Positions 1 to 9,079 are shown, numbered from the stretch's first letter. The stretch: 19,235 bases of DNA from Eubacterium sp. UBA3279 (GCA_002361775.1 DETV01000096.1:1-19235); one strand, 5' to 3'. Notes: generated by a model not told the origin, from the letters alone. A program made the numbers and translations.

Positions 1-58
1 TGAATTATACAAGAAGCTCCTTTTTTCACGCATTTGTTATGATTACTATCAGCCACAA

Positions 59-139
59 ATTCGTGTAATTTCAAAATTTATTCGTGTAATTTTGCCCTAA
101 AAATCTGGTTGAGTATTGAATTATTGCTCTTACACGAAT
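59..139. repeat. Three-copy ATTCGTGTAA repeat, possible operator
   Basis: ATTCGTGTAATTT occurs at 59-71 and ATTCGTGTAATTTT at 80-93, with starts exactly 21 bases apart (two helical turns). The inverted copy TTACACGAAT lies at 130-139. On the minus strand the two tandem copies lie 50-85 bases upstream of a TATAAT box (4-9) with a poor -35 region. The spacing suits binding sites for a regulator acting on the next minus-strand gene. No protein can be assigned; the role is inference. Confidence 0.4.
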
Positions 140-246
140 TTAGGTCACAAAACTGGATTTTGCGACTATGTAACACGCATCAACACAACCTGAAACTACT
201 TGGACGATTCATCAGGGCATACGACAGTAGTATACCACAATCGGCA

Positions 247-276
247 TAAAAAATATAGAGGTCACAAGTACCTCTA
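247..276 (-). terminator. Rho-independent terminator-like hairpin
   Basis: Read on the minus strand, TAGAGGT (276-270) pairs with ACCTCTA (262-256) around a 7-base loop, and a run of six T (253-248) follows after TA. The 7-bp stem is short and has only three G-C pairs, so termination may be partial. It lies about 205 bases past the jetD stop and overlaps the stop codon of the small ORF at 274-369. Confidence 0.5.
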
Positions 277-369
277 CAGGGTTGTTTCATGAAGCATCCC
301 AAAATCATCATTTATTTTGAACCTGTAGTCAGTCCATCCAAAATCCGGCCTGGGTAACTTCCCTGACAT
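274..369 (-). CDS. Possible 31-residue small protein
   Basis: An ATG at 369 is preceded five bases upstream by GGGAG (375-379, within AAGGGAG), and the frame runs 31 codons to a TAG at 274-276. That stop lies inside the hairpin that looks like a terminator. The peptide is polar, contains WTDYRFK and ends in HETTL; it has no signal peptide or membrane segment. I do not recognise it. The frame is open further upstream to about 470 and includes a TTG codon, so it could also be the tail of a decayed longer gene. Support is only the ribosome binding site plus the hairpin directly after the stop. Confidence 0.25.
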   Translation of the reverse strand: MSGKLPRPDFGWTDYRFKINDDFGMLHETTL

Positions 370-430
370 TTTTTCTCCCTTACCAGATTCACACTTCGGT
401 AAAAAAGCGCAAAATTTCCCCTCTGTCTTA

Positions 431-459
431 TTTACACTTTTTTTCAAATCCTGTATACT
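431..459 (+). promoter_or_regulatory. Near-consensus sigma-A promoter, antisense to jetD
   Basis: TTTACA (431-436), a 17-base spacer and TATACT (454-459) match the -35/-10 consensus at five of six positions each. Transcription would start near 466 and run into the 3' end of jetD on the opposite strand. In AT-rich DNA such matches arise by chance, so this is a prediction only. Confidence 0.4.
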
Positions 460-481
460 ATTTTTACATCAATATCAATAT

Positions 482-1717
482 TTAGGATTGATAGTCCCGA
501 ACAATCTCCTGCTCCAGTTTCACACATTTCTTTTCCATATACTGCAAAACCTGTGCAATTTCCTTCTGACCTGACCATTCTTTCTCCATTAAACTGTTCA
601 ATCGTTTTTGATCATTCTCTGTCAGTTTCTTAGTATACTCTTGATAATACTGAAGTTCTAAAATCCCCATATGATACGTTTGAAAAGGAATCCCTGTTTT
701 CTCACACAAATCTCTGTAAATCTCAAAACCTCCCACATCAATATCACCGAAATGTAGATACTTCGCATCCGGAAGTGCCTGATGCACTCTGCACAACAAT
801 TCTCTTCGCACAGAATTATGATAGCCTCCAAGGTAGATCAGCAGGCTATTCTTCTCCTGCCATCTGAAAAATGTAGTCAGATTTTCAATGGTAATTACCT
901 TTTTCACTTTTCCCGAAATCCTGACCTTTTCTATATCTGCCCCGGAAATACCAATCCCCTGTTCCAAATAAGTCAGATTTATCCTTGACTCCATCCCTTT
1001 CTGAAAGTCAAGTATTCCTTCTCCTTTTAGATACACATAATCCGGCGTATGGTAAATATTGTATTCCGCAAGAATCTGGTAAATATCCATATCTGCAAAT
1101 TCTACCCGAAAACGCCGCATAATTTTTCCCAGAACTCCGAACAGATTTTCAAACACCTTTGAATCTGCAAAATGCCGAATTGAAAACTCCCGAATATAAC
1201 AGAACTCTCTATTCTTCTCCACACAAGAAAGCGCCGTTAAAATTCTCTTTGTTTTCTCTAAATCTGGTAAATCAACAAATTCCTTTACCGTTTTTCCTTC
1301 TTGTATCCGTTCTTTCAGATAATCAACAAATTTCCAAACAACGAAACCTTCCTCCTCTTCCTGCTTCCAGGAATCTAACAGTTGCAGATGCTGAACTATA
1401 TAATCTGCTTTTGGTGTCCTTCGCAGATAAGCATATACCTTCTCTATCTCCTCCTCTTTCAAAAGGACTTTCTGAATGATGTGCCCCTCTTTTCCTTTCT
1501 TCCACACAATCTCCAGAAAGCCTCTTTGTTCCAATTCCTTTACAACTCCATGGATTTCATCATAAGCAAGAGAACTTTCATTAAAATATTCCGGTATTGT
1601 TTTCTTGGTAAAAGGAAATGCAATATGAATCATCACTTTATTTTTCCCCTTGGACAAAAGACTTCTTTCATAAGAATCCAGAAGGCTTTCCAAAATTTTA
1701 ACATCATAGTGCGCCAT
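482..1717 (-). CDS. jetD: Wadjet protein JetD (DUF3322/DUF2220, Toprim nuclease)
   Basis: JetD is the nuclease of the Wadjet anti-plasmid system: in the intact system JetABC extrudes loops of small circular DNA and JetD cuts it. The 411-residue protein has the expected layout, an N-terminal winged-helix-rich DUF3322-like part and a C-terminal Toprim-like DUF2220 domain. Visible motifs are ITIEN with the acidic Glu near residue 277, and HFGDIDVGG near 323, whose two Asp match the Toprim DxD. The length is normal and no break is seen. I chose the ATG at 1717 rather than an upstream one at 1735 because GAGGAA lies seven bases before it; this gives a 14-base overlap with the end of jetC, typical of translational coupling. 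With jetC broken and jetA missing, its usual partners are not available from this locus, so it is probably orphaned. Confidence 0.85.
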   Translation of the reverse strand: MAHYDVKILESLLDSYERSLLSKGKNKVMIHIAFPFTKKTIPEYFNESSLAYDEIHGVVKELEQRGFLEIVWKKGKEGHIIQKVLLKEEEIEKVYAYLRRTPKADYIVQHLQLLDSWKQEEEEGFVVWKFVDYLKERIQEGKTVKEFVDLPDLEKTKRILTALSCVEKNREFCYIREFSIRHFADSKVFENLFGVLGKIMRRFRVEFADMDIYQILAEYNIYHTPDYVYLKGEGILDFQKGMESRINLTYLEQGIGISGADIEKVRISGKVKKVITIENLTTFFRWQEKNSLLIYLGGYHNSVRRELLCRVHQALPDAKYLHFGDIDVGGFEIYRDLCEKTGIPFQTYHMGILELQYYQEYTKKLTENDQKRLNSLMEKEWSGQKEIAQVLQYMEKKCVKLEQEIVRDYQS

Positions 1718-4634
1718 TATGATATTCCTCCACATAACTTACTTTTTCGTCTGTCATAACTAAAAGTGTCTCCGATAATGCCGGACCAATATACTGAATC
1801 TTATCCGGAGGCGCAGCGATAATCATCTGAAGAGGCAGTCTCTTCAAAAATTCCAGCACTCCGCCAATTCTCTCATCATCCATATTGTTAAAGGCTTCAT
1901 CAAACATCACAAGCCCAGCCGCCTCTCCACCAATATTATTACTGTAAAGCTGCACAAAAGAAGCCGCTACTGTCACATAAAATGGAGTCTGCGTCTCGCC
2001 ACCGCTCTTTTCTTCACATACCTTTGAATAATAAGAATAGCTTCCATCACTGTGTATAATTTTAATATCGTAATCCATATAAGTACGATAATCTGTGAAC
2101 TCATCCAGAGTCTTCGCCTGATTTTCATTATGGATAGCCAAACGTTCAAACAATTCATCAATGACTTCTTTATGTGTTTCATGGAAAAGACCGCTGAAAA
2201 TAGACTCTCCTTGCATCATATTAAAATCATCCATAATCATTTCGTAATAATTCCGATATTTTTTACTTGGCATATATAAAAATTCATATTTCTCATTACT
2301 GAAGGCAATATCCTTTAGGGCTTTATTTAATTCCTTAAATTCACTCTGTGCCTGCTTCATATTCTCCTGCAACTTTGCGAGAAACTGCTCTCTAAATTCA
2401 TCCTCTGCCGCTGTTCTGGCTGATTCTACCTTTTCTTCGTATTCTAAAATCTCTGAAGTACGAAGTCTGTCATATACAGCAGCAAATTCCGGGAATCCCT
2501 CCATATTTGCCGCTGCGCCAAAACTATGCTCTGTCTTATAATTAATCATCTGATCAATCATATTACTTTCCGAATCATGACGCTGGGTTTCATTGGCTTT
2601 CCGCCGTCTTCCGAAATTCTCCTTAAACTGTTCAAAGGATTTATCCGATGTCTGCTTTTCATATTCTTTTTTCCATGAAAACAATTCTTCTCCTGCCATA
2701 GCTGCAATCTCTGCAACGTACGACTGATAATCCTTTTGATTTTTCAGTTCGATGGCAATCTGATTCTTTTTATTCTTTATATTTTCTCCAATCCCGCCAA
2801 TCTTTCGTTCCAATTCGCTAGCTTCTCTCTCAAGTTCACCCCGTATACTCTCTAAGGTCTCTAACTGTATCTGTTTCTGAATAAACGAGGCATTTTTCTT
2901 TAACGTCTGGATATTCTCCTCACACCGCTGAATTCCATTTTGGATTCGAGAAAGTTCTGTTAAGATCGACAACCTATATTTTACATCCACATCCGGTTCT
3001 GTTGAGAGCGGTTCCAGCATAGATTCCAGATTGTCGCGTTGCTTCTGCACCTGTTCTATTGTTTTATTTAACTCACTTCTCGCACATCTTGTCTGTTCAA
3101 GCTGAATTTTAAACGCATGCTTTCCAATAAAAGGTACATTGAAAATCTCCGGTTTAATTGCACTGGCAACTCGGTTTTGGTATTTCATACATTCTTTTGT
3201 AATGGACGTAGGATATTTCTTCAAATCACTATACCGTTCACACATCTGAACTTTTCCTAAAATCATATTAATAAAACGCTTCGCATATTTATTTTTTGAA
3301 GTCACGACTGTTGCAAGGGTTCCTTCTGGAACCTTATCGTATTCTTCCATTTTCTGTGTATTGATAAGACCTACTCCATAAGCGCTTTTCTCTCTGCGCA
3401 ATTTATCATAACTTCCTCCAACACTCTATTTACCGCAGATGGGTAGGACAATTTTTTCCGCTCCAAATCCTCTATTTTCCTATCCAGTTCCTGTTTTTCT
3501 CCTCTTAGCTTTTCCTGTCTGATCTGTACTTCTGCAATCTTCCTTTGTACACGTTCATACATTTCCACTTTGTACTTTATGACACTTTCTGTACACATTT
3601 TTACCTGAGAAACATCAGAAATTCTGTCAATCTTTTCAAGCATATCCCCATATTTCCGTACACTGGAAGATACGTCTTTTACTTCCAACAGTCGATGTAC
3701 TTTATGAATCGCCTTTTTCACACTATCCAACAATTCTTTTTTATCCAAAAGCGCCTTCTTTTCTTCATCTTTCAAGCGAACTTTCTCTTTTTCCTGCTCT
3801 TCTAATGCAATATAATCCTTATTTTGCTTCAATTCCAGACGCAAATTGGTTTCCAATTGAAGTTTCTGTTCTTTCTCCTTTGATATCGCATCTAAATTTT
3901 TTTGTATTTCTTGTCCTCGATATTCCTCTGCACGAACGTCGGCTTCCAGTCTTTGAATTTTCTCTTTAGAAATATCCACCTCTGCCTGTGACAGATAAAA
4001 TTCATACATCCGGTCCTTTCTCATACACTCTTTTACATCGTGATGAAATTTGTCAATGCGTTCCAGTTTCTCCATTCGTTTTTTCACATTCTCCAATGTG
4101 CGTTCCAGATCCTGATAAGTACGCACATTTTCACGCAGTACTTCTATATTTACTTCTTTCTCATCCAGTACATAGGAATAAACAAAATCCTTAATATCAT
4201 CAATAGGCTTAAATGCCAAAGCTTTTGGAATCAGGCTAAAAAATTTGTCGTCAATCCTTCCAAATCTTGACTTTATCATTTTTTTCGCTTCTATCTGTGT
4301 TTTACACCATTGACGTATGGATTTATTTGCTATACGAAATTCAGAAATAGAACGGGGTGTATTTCCTTTTAAAAACATATCGTCCGTACTCGTAAGGTTT
4401 GCTTTCACGTCCTGTTTTACAACGAACGTATCCCGTTAGCTTTCTCTTACCATTTTCGTGTGCTGCTTTATTAAAAGAGTTTGAGGAGCAAGTGACCACA
4501 AACTGAATGGCATCCAGAAGTGTGGATTTTCCAGCGCCGTTTTCCCCAGAGATAAGGGTAGAATCTCCAAAATCAATCGTACAGTCTTCAAACCGATGCC
4601 AATTAATCAGCTTCATTCTCATCAATTTCTTCAT
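1704..4634 (-). pseudogene. jetC: Wadjet SMC-like ATPase JetC, broken in three frames
   Basis: JetC is the MukB/SbcC-like ATPase of Wadjet. Three consecutive frames carry its parts in order. The first (4634 to about 4390) starts MKKLMRMKL and holds Walker A GENGAGKST at residues 30-38. The second (about 4380 to 3400) is mostly charged coiled coil. The third (about 3415 to 1704) has more coiled coil, the ABC signature KSGGETQTPF and Walker B LVMFDEAF. At both joins the reading frame changes and, judged from memory of the family, roughly 45 and 60 residues are missing: the strands after the Walker A region, and the stretch before YGVGLINT. A full-length ATPase therefore cannot be made. The start overlaps the end of jetB by 32 bases. 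The rest is well preserved, so the decay looks recent. Sequencing error alone would not explain two apparent multi-residue losses. Confidence 0.8.
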
Positions 4635-5217
4635 CTGATTTCTTCCCCTTTCTATATAACTCCAGTTTTTCATATGCTTGTTTGATATCTTCCACCCGTA
4701 CTGCCATCATAATCGAATCATAGATCAGTACTCTGGATTCCTCGCTCCCCAAATCTTTATCCAACATTTCAATCAGTTGAAATCTGCGAAACAGTTGAAG
4801 CGCATTTCGCATGGTTGTCTTATCAATCATTTTCTCACGAATTTGTAAACTCAAATACTTGTCCTGAATATCTCCCAGATTTACAATGACCTCATCACTG
4901 ACAGAAAGTTCCCGTCTCTTCTCATCATAGAGAATCCTAAGAATCAGCAAAATAATGGATTCATATAATTTCATGTTCAACCGATTATAATTCTGTGGAT
5001 TGGTCAGCTGAATCACGCCAAACTCCTCACTGATTTCAAGGCGATATCCTAGTATGGATAAATATTCCTGAAATTCCGTACGGTATTTCAGCACAAAATA
5101 ATAATCAGATTTGTTGCTTACATTTCCTTTGCACAAAAAGCAATGGCTCAAAAGACGATTCGCAATTCTCTTAAACTCATCTTTGTCCTTTTGCAGCATA
5201 CTCTTTAGTAATTCCAC
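4603..5217 (-). CDS. jetB: Wadjet protein JetB (DUF4194, MukE/MksE-like)
   Basis: JetB is the small winged-helix (kite) subunit that normally binds the kleisin JetA within the JetABC complex. The protein has 204 residues, within the usual range, and carries family-like features: an N-terminal FKRIANRLLSHCFL stretch, then a helical and winged-helix body, and an acidic C-terminus rich in Glu and Asp. The start is GTG at 5217, supported by a perfect AGGAGG (5226-5231) with eight bases of spacing. It overlaps jetC by 32 bases. It also overlaps the truncated yugP frame by 41 bases, so it is probably translated from the upstream housekeeping transcript. jetA, expected directly upstream, is absent. 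Identification rests on order, size and recognisable sequence rather than on a catalytic motif. Confidence 0.75.
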   Translation of the reverse strand: MELLKSMLQKDKDEFKRIANRLLSHCFLCKGNVSNKSDYYFVLKYRTEFQEYLSILGYRLEISEEFGVIQLTNPQNYNRLNMKLYESIILLILRILYDEKRRELSVSDEVIVNLGDIQDKYLSLQIREKMIDKTTMRNALQLFRRFQLIEMLDKDLGSEESRVLIYDSIMMAVRVEDIKQAYEKLELYRKGKKSDEEIDENEAD

Positions 5218-5353
5218 TGGTTCTTCCTCCTGATCTGTATCGTTTCATGGTTGATGTACAGTAGCCAGAAGCTGCCAGGGCGATCAATGCTGCAATCAAC
5301 ACCAGTACATAAGTAGGATCCATGAACATACCATAACCCATTCCGTAATACAT
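5177..5353 (-). pseudogene. yugP: Truncated YugP-type zinc metallopeptidase (N-terminus only)
   Basis: The first residues (MYYGMGYGMF, then DPTYVLVLIAALIALAAS) match the start of the YugP membrane zinc metallopeptidases, which normally have over 220 residues and an HExxH motif. Here the frame ends after 58 residues, right after the N-terminal membrane segment (about residues 13-31) and a short basic stretch, with no HExxH. The position after fmt is the usual one for this gene in Lachnospiraceae. The start is ATG at 5353 with GAGGAG eight bases upstream; a TTG at 5359 is less likely. The last 14 codons overlap jetB and its ribosome binding site in another frame, so the family sequence is lost at about 5230-5250. 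This is the junction with the Wadjet remnant. A short membrane peptide may still be made. Confidence 0.7.
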
Positions 5354-5374
5354 CTGCAATCTCCTCTTTTCTTA

Positions 5375-6319
5375 TCAATCAGGCAAAATACTTCCCGGCT
5401 CTACCGTATAGCCACGCAGAAATGCCGGTGTATCCATTCTTTTCTTTCCTTCAAGCTGAAGCTCTGTAATATTCAAAACTCCAAGACCGGTTTTTACACA
5501 TAATCCATTTGCATCGGTCCTCAGTACGGTTCCAGGCACAGCATCACTGTCCTTTTCAGACTCATCCATCACCTGTGCCCTCCAGATTTTCAGTGTTTTA
5601 CCATTTAATTTTGTAAATGCGCTGGGCCACGGACTTAATCCACGGATCAGCCGCTCAATTTCCACTGCCGGCCGTTCCCAGTCAATATTTCCCAATTGCT
5701 TCTGAATCATAGCCGCATACGGTGTTGTGCTTTCTTCCGGCTGTTTTTCATACACAGCCGTACCATCAACTATAGACGGCAGCGTATCCACCAAAAGCTT
5801 CGCTCCAGCCTCACTCAGTTTGTCAAACAGACTTCCGCCTGTCTCATCCTTCTCGATGGGAACAACTACTTTACTTATCATATCTCCTGTATCAAGTCCC
5901 GCATCCATCTTCATGATTGTAACACCCGACTCCGGTTCCCCGTCAATCACCGCCCACTGAATCGGTGCTGCCCCTCGATATTTTGGCAAAAGAGAGGCAT
6001 GGACATTGATACATCCATAGGTTGGCAGTTCCAGAATCGACTGCGGAATAATCTGTCCGAATGCTACTACCACAATAACCTCCGGTGCCAATTCCCGCAA
6101 AACTTCCATAAACTCAGGATCTCTGACTTTTTTCGGTTGATAAACCGGAAGTCCCAGTTCCAGGGCAGCTTCCTTTACCGGTGTGGGCATAAGACTTTTT
6201 CCTCTTCCCTTCGGTTTATCCGGCTGACTGACTACACCTACAACCTCATACCCTGCTTTCACCAATTCACGCAAAGTTCCCACGGAAAAATCCGGAGTAC
6301 CCATAAATACAACTCTCAT
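5375..6319 (-). CDS. fmt: Methionyl-tRNA formyltransferase
   Basis: Fmt transfers a formyl group from 10-formyltetrahydrofolate to Met-tRNA(fMet) for translation initiation. The 314-residue length is typical. The N-terminal formyltransferase fold starts MRVVFMGTPDFSV. It shows the folate-site residues Asn105 and His107 (INVHASLLPKYRGAAP) and Asp143 in MDAGLDTGD, the counterparts of the E. coli catalytic triad. The loop SQPDKPKGRG (31-40) is the family's tRNA-contacting region. The C-terminal OB-like domain includes IRGLSPWPSAFT. The ATG at 6319 lies three bases after the def stop, so the two genes are probably coupled. They act at opposite ends of the formyl cycle. Downstream it is followed by the broken yugP. 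Confidence 0.97.
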   Translation of the reverse strand: MRVVFMGTPDFSVGTLRELVKAGYEVVGVVSQPDKPKGRGKSLMPTPVKEAALELGLPVYQPKKVRDPEFMEVLRELAPEVIVVVAFGQIIPQSILELPTYGCINVHASLLPKYRGAAPIQWAVIDGEPESGVTIMKMDAGLDTGDMISKVVVPIEKDETGGSLFDKLSEAGAKLLVDTLPSIVDGTAVYEKQPEESTTPYAAMIQKQLGNIDWERPAVEIERLIRGLSPWPSAFTKLNGKTLKIWRAQVMDESEKDSDAVPGTVLRTDANGLCVKTGLGVLNITELQLEGKKRMDTPAFLRGYTVEPGSILPD

Positions 6320-6322
6320 CTG

Positions 6323-6799
6323 TTATTCATCCTCTTCTTCATATTGTGCATCCCGAAGTTCTCCCTGTACATGTTCCACATACATGATACCATCCAGATG
6401 TTCACACTCATGACAGATGGCTCTTGCAAGCAGCCCCTCGCCGGTCAGTGTAAAAGGCTCCATATTTTCATCATAAGCTTTTACGGTAACTACATTCGGT
6501 CTGGTAACCGTTCCGCTTTTTCCCGGAAGACTGAGACATCCTTCATCTCCTGTCTGCTCACCGGAAGTTTCTGTGATCTCCGGATTGACCAACACCCAAG
6601 GATGGTCATCCACATCGATTACCACGATTCTTTTTAAAATTCCCACCTGGGGTGCTGCCAGACCCACTCCACATGCATCATACATAGTATCCAGCATATC
6701 ATGAATCAGTGTTTGAATCTTCGGTGTCATTTCCTCCACCGGACGACATTTTTTTGTCAAAATACGGTCTCCCATTGTTCTTATTTTACGAATTGCCAT
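6323..6799 (-). CDS. def: Peptide deformylase
   Basis: Def removes the N-formyl group from nascent proteins and is a metal-dependent (Fe2+/Zn2+) cytosolic hydrolase. All three family motifs are present in the 158-residue protein: GVGLAAPQ (44-51), EGCLS with metal ligand Cys88, and HECEH (130-134) with His130, Glu131 and His134. The third motif reads CHECEH instead of the more common QHExDH, which is within family variation. A GGAGG eight bases before the ATG at 6799 supports the start. The acidic tail EEEDE runs into the spacer before fmt. It lies 38 bases downstream of priA, in the conserved priA-def-fmt order. Confidence 0.97.
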   Translation of the reverse strand: MAIRKIRTMGDRILTKKCRPVEEMTPKIQTLIHDMLDTMYDACGVGLAAPQVGILKRIVVIDVDDHPWVLVNPEITETSGEQTGDEGCLSLPGKSGTVTRPNVVTVKAYDENMEPFTLTGEGLLARAICHECEHLDGIMYVEHVQGELRDAQYEEEDE

Positions 6800-6837
6800 A
6801 ATTCATCCTCCACTTTCTTTTTATCTTTTGATTTTTC

Positions 6838-9068
6838 TTATTGATTAAACTGAAATTGTATTCTTATATTCTTAAAACCGCTGTTGATTTCAATATACTG
6901 TTCCAGCTTATCCTTGGCTGCAAGAAGCTGTTCCATATCTTCATGTTTTACATACAATACTTTTCGGTACATATCTGCCACTTTCGACACCGGTTCATCT
7001 GCCGGTCCGATCATCTGCAGTTGTCCCTTCACATCCACTTTCCTGAGAAATTGTCGTATATATCTCATTCCTGCGTTCAAAAGCTCCTCATCCATACTGC
7101 TGCCTCTGACAGCAAATAGATTAGAAACCGGCGGATAGGACATAAGCTGCCGGTATTCAATTTCTTCCTGATAAAAGCCCGGATAATCCTGACGAATCGC
7201 TGCCTGTATACTGTAATGCTCCGGCTGATAGGTCTGTATCACGGCTTCTCCCGGTGTCTCACCCCGTCCAGCCCGGCCCACAGCCTGTGTTAAAAGCTGA
7301 AATGTTCTCTCACTTGCCCGATAATCACTGATATTCAAAGATAAATCTGCCGCAAGCACACCAACAAGGGTTACCTTGGGAAAATCATGCCCTTTTACGA
7401 TCATCTGCGTGCCGATCAGGATATCTGCCTCCTGATTGGCAAATGCTGATAAAATCTGTGTATGACCTTCCTTTTTTTTCGTGGTGTCCAGATCCATCCT
7501 TAGAACTCTGGCCTGGGGAAATTTTTTTTCACAATCTCCTCTATCTGCTGGGTTCCCGCACGAAATCCTCCAATATAAGGAGAACCGCACTTGGGACAAT
7601 GCTCCGGCTGCCCGGTTTCATATCCACAGTAATGGCAAATCATCCTCCCATGTCTGTGAAGAGACAACGATACGTCACAGTGCGGACACTTCATTACACT
7701 TCCACAGGAGCGGCAGGACATAAATCCCGCATATCCACGACGGTTTAAAAACAGCATCACCTGTTCCTTTTTCTGAAGTCTTTCTGCAATCCCCTGGTAT
7801 AACCTACTGCTGAGAATCGAACGGTTTCCCTCTTTTAATTCTTCCCGAAGATCCACCATATATACCGTGGGAAGACTTCTGTTTTCATAGCGGCGATCCA
7901 TTTCAAACAGGCGATAGACACCCTTCTTTGCCCGGTAATATGCATCCACAGAAGGTGTTGCACTTCCAAGCACCACATAGCAGTCCTCAAGCTCTGCCCG
8001 GGCAATGGCTGTCTCCCTGGCATGATAACAGGGAGTAGTCTCACTCTGATAGGAAGTTTCGTGTTCCTCATCAATCAGGATCAGCCCAAGTTTGGGAAAT
8101 GGAGTAAACAGTGCAGACCGCGGACCGATCATAATCTGAATCTCTCCCTTTTTTGCCCGTTCAAACTGATCTGACCGCTCCCCCGGTGACAGCCGGGAAT
8201 GAAGAACCGACACTCGTTCTCCAAATCTGTGATAAAATCTTAAAACGGTCTGATAGGTCAGTGCAATCTCCGGAATCAGCAAAATCACCTGTTTGCCTTC
8301 TTTGAGAACAGTATCCATCAGTTCCATATAGACCTGAGTTTTCCCGCTTCCTGTCACACCCCGGATCAGACACGGCCGGTTATCTTTATGCTTCCATCCT
8401 TCCCGGATCTCATCCGCAATTCTCTGCTGTTCATCCGTCAGAGTGAAGGTTGCCTGTTCACTGCCATTCTCTTTCACAGGATTACGATATACCGTCTGAG
8501 AACGGATGCGGAAAATTCCCTGCTCCTCCATTGTTTTTAAAACACTGGCAGTCACATGGAGTTTATTCACAGCCAACGTATACGAAAGCTGTTCCTCATG
8601 AAGCACCGCTTCCAGAATCCTCTGTCTTGCCACATAGTGCTTCTTTTTATATTCCTCCAACTGTTTTTGCGCTTCCTCTTTGGATATGTTGAGAGTAATC
8701 CATCGTTCTTCCTTTTGCTTTATCTTCTGTTTTACCGGAAGCACTGTCTTAAGCGCCTGAATCATAGTAGAACCATACTGCTTCCGCATCCATGCTGCCA
8801 GTGCGATCAACCGACACTCTATACTGTTGCCGTTGTCCTCCACCTCCAGAATTTCCTTCATTTTTTCTATCTCATAGGAAGGACGATCTGTAATCTGAAT
8901 CACATATCCGCGGATTGTTCTCCCCCCATTGCCGAAAGGAACCTTCACCTGCATCCCCGGTTTCAAAACACTGACCATATCTCCGGGAATGATGTACTGA
9001 AATGTACGATCCAGTTTTTCGCTGGTAATATCTACAATAATGTCGGCAAACCATCTCTGTTCACTCAT
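6838..9068 (-). CDS. priA: Primosomal replication-restart helicase PriA, split by a frameshift
   Basis: PriA recognises abandoned replication forks and starts primosome assembly. The first frame (9068 to 7500) carries the N-terminal DNA-binding domain, Walker A GVTGSGKT near residue 239, DEEH near 333, and the zinc-binding cysteines at about 445-495 (CRSC, CPHC, CHYC, CPKC). It stops shortly after GTQQIEEIVKK. The second frame resumes exactly there with FPQARVLRMD and carries the remaining helicase motifs, including GTQMIVKGHDFP and QAVGRAGRG, and the C-terminal domain. The break lies in a run of eight A on the coding strand (plus-strand T 7522-7529). One extra A restores a continuous protein of 743 residues, a normal size. 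It may be a sequencing or assembly error, a real mutation, or a slippage-rescued gene. The start at 9068 lies 11 bases after murE. Confidence 0.9.
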
Positions 9069-9079
9069 TCGGTCCGCCT

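Larger units (their letters stand above)
1..481. other. Intergenic region left of jetD
   Basis: No large coding region is visible in these 481 bases. What can be seen is: a TATAAT box on the minus strand at 4-9, next to the window edge; three copies of ATTCGTGTAA (59-68, 80-89 and, inverted, 130-139); an extended -10-like TGGTATACT on the minus strand at 229-237; a short minus-strand ORF at 274-369 ending in a hairpin; and a plus-strand promoter-like sequence at 431-459. The region probably separates the end of the Wadjet remnant from the promoter of a minus-strand gene that starts beyond base 1, but that gene is not in the window. Confidence 0.5.

Noticed and set aside
5696..6637. Long plus-strand ORF opposite fmt and def
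   Set aside because: It is a shadow: the minus-strand genes have complete family motifs, and the plus-strand translation looks like no protein family and has no ribosome binding site that I could see.
7472..7479. Second A8 run in priA
   Set aside because: It lies in the downstream frame within TTKKKEG and needs no correction; only the run at 7522-7529 changes the frame.
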